From Saccoglossus kowalevskii (taxonomy: Eukaryota; Hemichordata; Enteropneusta; Harrimaniidae), in contig NW_003130855.1 of NCBI RefSeq assembly GCF_000003605.2, forward strand, positions 453,447 through 488,402: a DNA stretch of 34,956 bases, read 5' to 3'. Positions within the stretch are counted from its first letter, which is position 1; each line of letters opens with the position of its first letter. A program made the position numbers and the translations under genes. Of this stretch, positions 32,510-34,956 are shown one piece after another. The notes under the pieces are model-generated. The model did no database searches, had not been told where the DNA came from, and was given only the letters and a program-made list of their open reading frames with translations.

Positions 32510-32546
32510 ACTCACAAGCAAAACTATAACGGAAAGCACATATTGT
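32510..32546 (+). repeat. 37-bp dispersed repeat, copy 2
   Basis: Second copy of 25327-25363, two differences, same orientation, 7.2 kb away. Confidence 0.7.
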
Positions 32547-32575
32547 ACAATGACAAGAGTAATAATTTGAATACA

Positions 32576-32613
32576 GGTTTAGATATGGTTTAGATATAGC
32601 ATGGTTTAGATAT
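32576..32613 (+). repeat. Short tandem GGTTTAGATAT, three units
   Basis: Two units are adjacent (32576-32597) and the third follows after AGCAT. Confidence 0.8.
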
Positions 32614-33590
32614 ATTACTATATCAGTGCACATCTTTACTCTACAATTGAACAAAAATATGCTTTTAACAATATGTTATTTCTGTTACAATTATTTTAAA
32701 GATATATCAGGCGAAGACAAGTGGAGGAGACTGAAAATTCAATTTTCGTAGACAAAATAATTGATTGCCATAGACTCGTGTAAGCGTTCCTTTCTACACT
32801 TAAAGCATGAGTGTAATGTTACAGCGTGTGTATGTCACATGCAGATTAAACAGTAATGTCCATTGAAGTGAGACTCTCTTGTAAATATGTATATAGAAAC
32901 CTTTTCGAGGCAGTAAGCTCGTGAGAGGTGAACATTATAACGCAACATCCTTTTATTACAAGCACAATTGAATATTGAAAATCACTTTGAAAAGTATTAT
33001 ATCGTTACTCTTAATGTATAGGCAACACGATAAATGACGCAAGAATAGATTGCCCATATGTAAGTTATCGACTTACAAGATCAGACTCACAGACAATATA
33101 GTTCCCCCCCCCTCCCAGAACTGTTTCGGGGCACACCCCACTTCAACACTTTACTATTTAAGACCTAATTGATATTAGATATCCGTATTTGAAACCGGTT
33201 TTGCATCATAGTACAGCTCACCGGTGATCTCATTTCAGGAGATAACCATGCATAACATTGCAATGAATGACTGAGTAACCCGGGGATTCAGGAGAAATCA
33301 AACCCTGGTACATTAACGTGTTTATCGAATGGATATTCTCGACCTTATCCGATAAGAGAAAGATTGATCTTGTGATTGCAGTCGTGATACACACATTCAT
33401 AATACGAGTCTTTTCTTTGTATTTGCATATTGCACAAGGGAATGCTCAAATTGGTGAAACAACATAAACAATTAAATATATTAATAACATTGCTGAAAAG
33501 ATGTACATATTCTTAAAGCAAAGATTTACCTAATTATGTTGCAAATTGAGTAACTTTTGATAAAAATAAGATTTGAGTATTTCTATGAAA

Positions 33591-33842
33591 CTAAACGAGA
33601 TTAATAATCTCCGGAAATAATTTACCATCAGAGTCAATACGTATATGCATTTTGAGTGATTTATAAAGTTGTAATGTGGGGATATTTTGACTGCGTGTAC
33701 CCTCGGATACTACAACACAACCTCGTTTTTCAGAAAATTGTCTTATAATGTTAGGAGTCCATGAAAGGAAACACGAATCTTTCGATGGTATACAAAGAAA
33801 TGCCATCTTTGGAAACTTTAGATACAAAGTAACATAATGACT
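33591..33842 (-). CDS. Unidentified protein-like frame, possible last exon or relic
   Basis: Seen on the minus strand: a frame of about 83 codons after a weak acceptor-like TTTGCAG (33843-ish), ending at a TAG (33593-33591). Text includes YLKFPKMAFLCIPSKDS, FLSWTPNIIRQFSEKRG, CVVVSEGTRSQNIPTLQ and MHIRIDSDGKLFPEIINLV. Residue usage is balanced, unlike chance frames in this AT-rich DNA. The longer open frame starts at 33914. I do not recognise a domain. Another fairly protein-like frame lies on the opposite strand, 33837-34043 (RYVNSLHYTNTWRRND; ELILKLLKKSTFPITLKRN). It sits within the inferred GPCR intron on the same strand as the GPCR but does not look like TM1-TM2. It could be a mobile-element fragment or a nested gene. 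Confidence 0.3.
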   Translation of the reverse strand, partial: SHYVTLYLKFPKMAFLCIPSKDSCFLSWTPNIIRQFSEKRGCVVVSEGTRSQNIPTLQLYKSLKMHIRIDSDGKLFPEIINLV

Positions 33843-34043
33843 GCAAACGAGTTTCCAAGGTATGTTAATAGTTTGCACTATACTAATACTTGGCGTAGGA
33901 ATGATACCTATCACGCAGAGTTAATTTTGAAATTACTAAAAAAATCGACATTTCCTATAACTTTAAAAAGAAATTATATAACACTGAATACCTATAAGGA
34001 ACACAAAACTCCCAGAGAATACAGTAATGTTCATGATATATAA

Positions 34044-34956
34044 CGCAATTGTTCAAAAGCAATATTCTATAGACACGAACGCGCACACCGCAACGCTCAC
34101 ACCGCATACCATGCGCAATAACATGCACACATTTCAAAACTGAAACTGTATCGAGCATCCTTAGCGGTTATATGACGACAACACGTTTTTTTTTTATCAC
34201 ATTCAATTACAGCAGGCATATAATACGGGAAATGTCAAAGTATGCCGCAATTCTAATGTTTAATACCGCGGGCATTCAATGATTCAGAGGATTATTACAT
34301 TGAACACGAATCTTACACTATTTTGTAGATTTCCTTGTGAAACCGTATGTTGAAATAAACAGACTACTTGCCTGAATGTAACATAATACCGAATACAATT
34401 TTATATACTGGCACTAGCACTGAAATCAATATGTTAAAAGCCGCCTAGTTTCAAAGGTGCAATATTGTAAAGATCAATTTCCTTTCCATCGTATATTTAT
34501 TATTGATTTGTAAAATAATATTGTATCAATCATATTATTGATATCAATAATCATATCTGTATTTATGAAGGAACTTTGCGTGAAAAAAAAACATAAATAC
34601 ATTTAACAAACACAAATATTGAGTGAAAACATTTGTTTCGCAATTTTCAACAATATTTTACTTTGATAACCAACTTTTAACAAATAATTTCAGATCGGTA
34701 AGGTTTGGGTATGTTAGGTTTATTACTTACCAAACAAATGTAAGGTAGGGGCAACATTATAATCTGAAATAATATCAAATATTCTCGTGGCGATGATTGA
34801 TTTGTGTGTATACAGTAGGATTTTGCCATTATGTTTTAGCCTAAGTGTTTTAAATTTCCCGACTATTTGTAGACACATTTATATTTGCAAATGATTACCA
34901 CCCTATTACATTTAATATTATCAGAATAATATTAGAATTTACCCAACAAAAATAAA
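34044..34956. other. Non-coding, no gene seen
   Basis: AT-rich. Holds T9 at about 34187 and a perfect 18-bp palindrome at 34534-34551. Confidence 0.4.
34534..34551. promoter_or_regulatory. Perfect 18-bp palindrome with paired ATTGAT sites
   Basis: ATTATTGATATCAATAAT is self-complementary and contains two inverted ATTGAT/ATCAAT cores, the type bound by Onecut/Cut homeodomain proteins. In AT-rich DNA this may be chance. Confidence 0.25.

Larger units (their letters stand above)
30632..33590. other. Long non-coding stretch, inferred GPCR intron
   Basis: No supported gene. The + frame 30842-31081 (CGYLCPGVYDYFCL near its end) is the most protein-like but has no domain or splice support. Other items: a nested palindrome at 31966-32021, copy 2 of a 37-bp repeat at 32510, a GGTTTAGATAT triple at 32576-32613, and C9 at 33104-33112. 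Confidence 0.4.

Noticed and set aside
34733-34765. A 33-bp segment on the minus strand bounded by TTTCAG and GTAAGTAA, in phase to join the TM3 exon
   Set aside because: It would place Met where the conserved TM3 Cys belongs and contains two prolines in the start of TM3, so the splice-like signals are probably chance.

Overview
The window looks like AT-rich metazoan genomic DNA: small exons with GT-AG splice sites, large introns and many short repeats. The protein families (a p115/USO1 vesicle-tethering factor and a class A peptide GPCR) are animal-type. The repeats resemble ones common in molluscan and other lophotrochozoan genomes: arrays starting with a GTCGA-containing hairpin and a GTCCGTC stretch, and units with a recurring ATGGC...GCCATTTT motif. 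A mollusc or related lophotrochozoan is my best guess from repeat style, not a proven assignment.

Layout. 1-2287: intronic repeats of the USO1-like gene on the + strand. 2288-2695 and 3403-3504: its last two coding exons (coiled coil, then a very acidic C-terminus), followed by a 3' UTR with a polyadenylation signal at 3886. 3912-6400: no gene seen. 6400-8900: a stretch with decayed protein-like frames of unknown origin, interrupted by a 174-bp hAT-type MITE. 9186-9475: a tRNA-derived SINE. 9720-10300: diverged repeat units. 10877-11620: a candidate LTR (TATA box, poly(A) signal, TGT...ACA ends), a primer-binding-site-like motif and a short gag-like or unidentified ORF. 11621-13912: mosaic repeats, including a 55-bp repeat 1.57 kb apart and a perfect 90-bp direct repeat. 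13913-26603: about 12.7 kb with no convincing gene, containing a 181-bp MITE with 45-bp inverted ends and a GC-rich hairpin.

26604-27772, minus strand: the last three exons of a rhodopsin-class peptide GPCR (TM3 to the C-terminal tail), all joined in phase 0. The exon or exons for the N-terminus, TM1 and TM2 were not found, so they lie upstream beyond a large intron, probably outside the window. 27773-34956 holds a 25-bp E-box tandem repeat, a TTAA-flanked MITE, a diverged 277-bp tandem duplication, overlapping hairpins next to a CRE-like site, and an unidentified protein-like minus-strand frame at 33591-33842.

The two real genes converge (USO1 on +, GPCR on -) across about 23 kb of repeat-rich DNA. 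Nothing in the sequence links them functionally. I saw no CRISPR array, bacterial operon, rRNA or intact tRNA gene.
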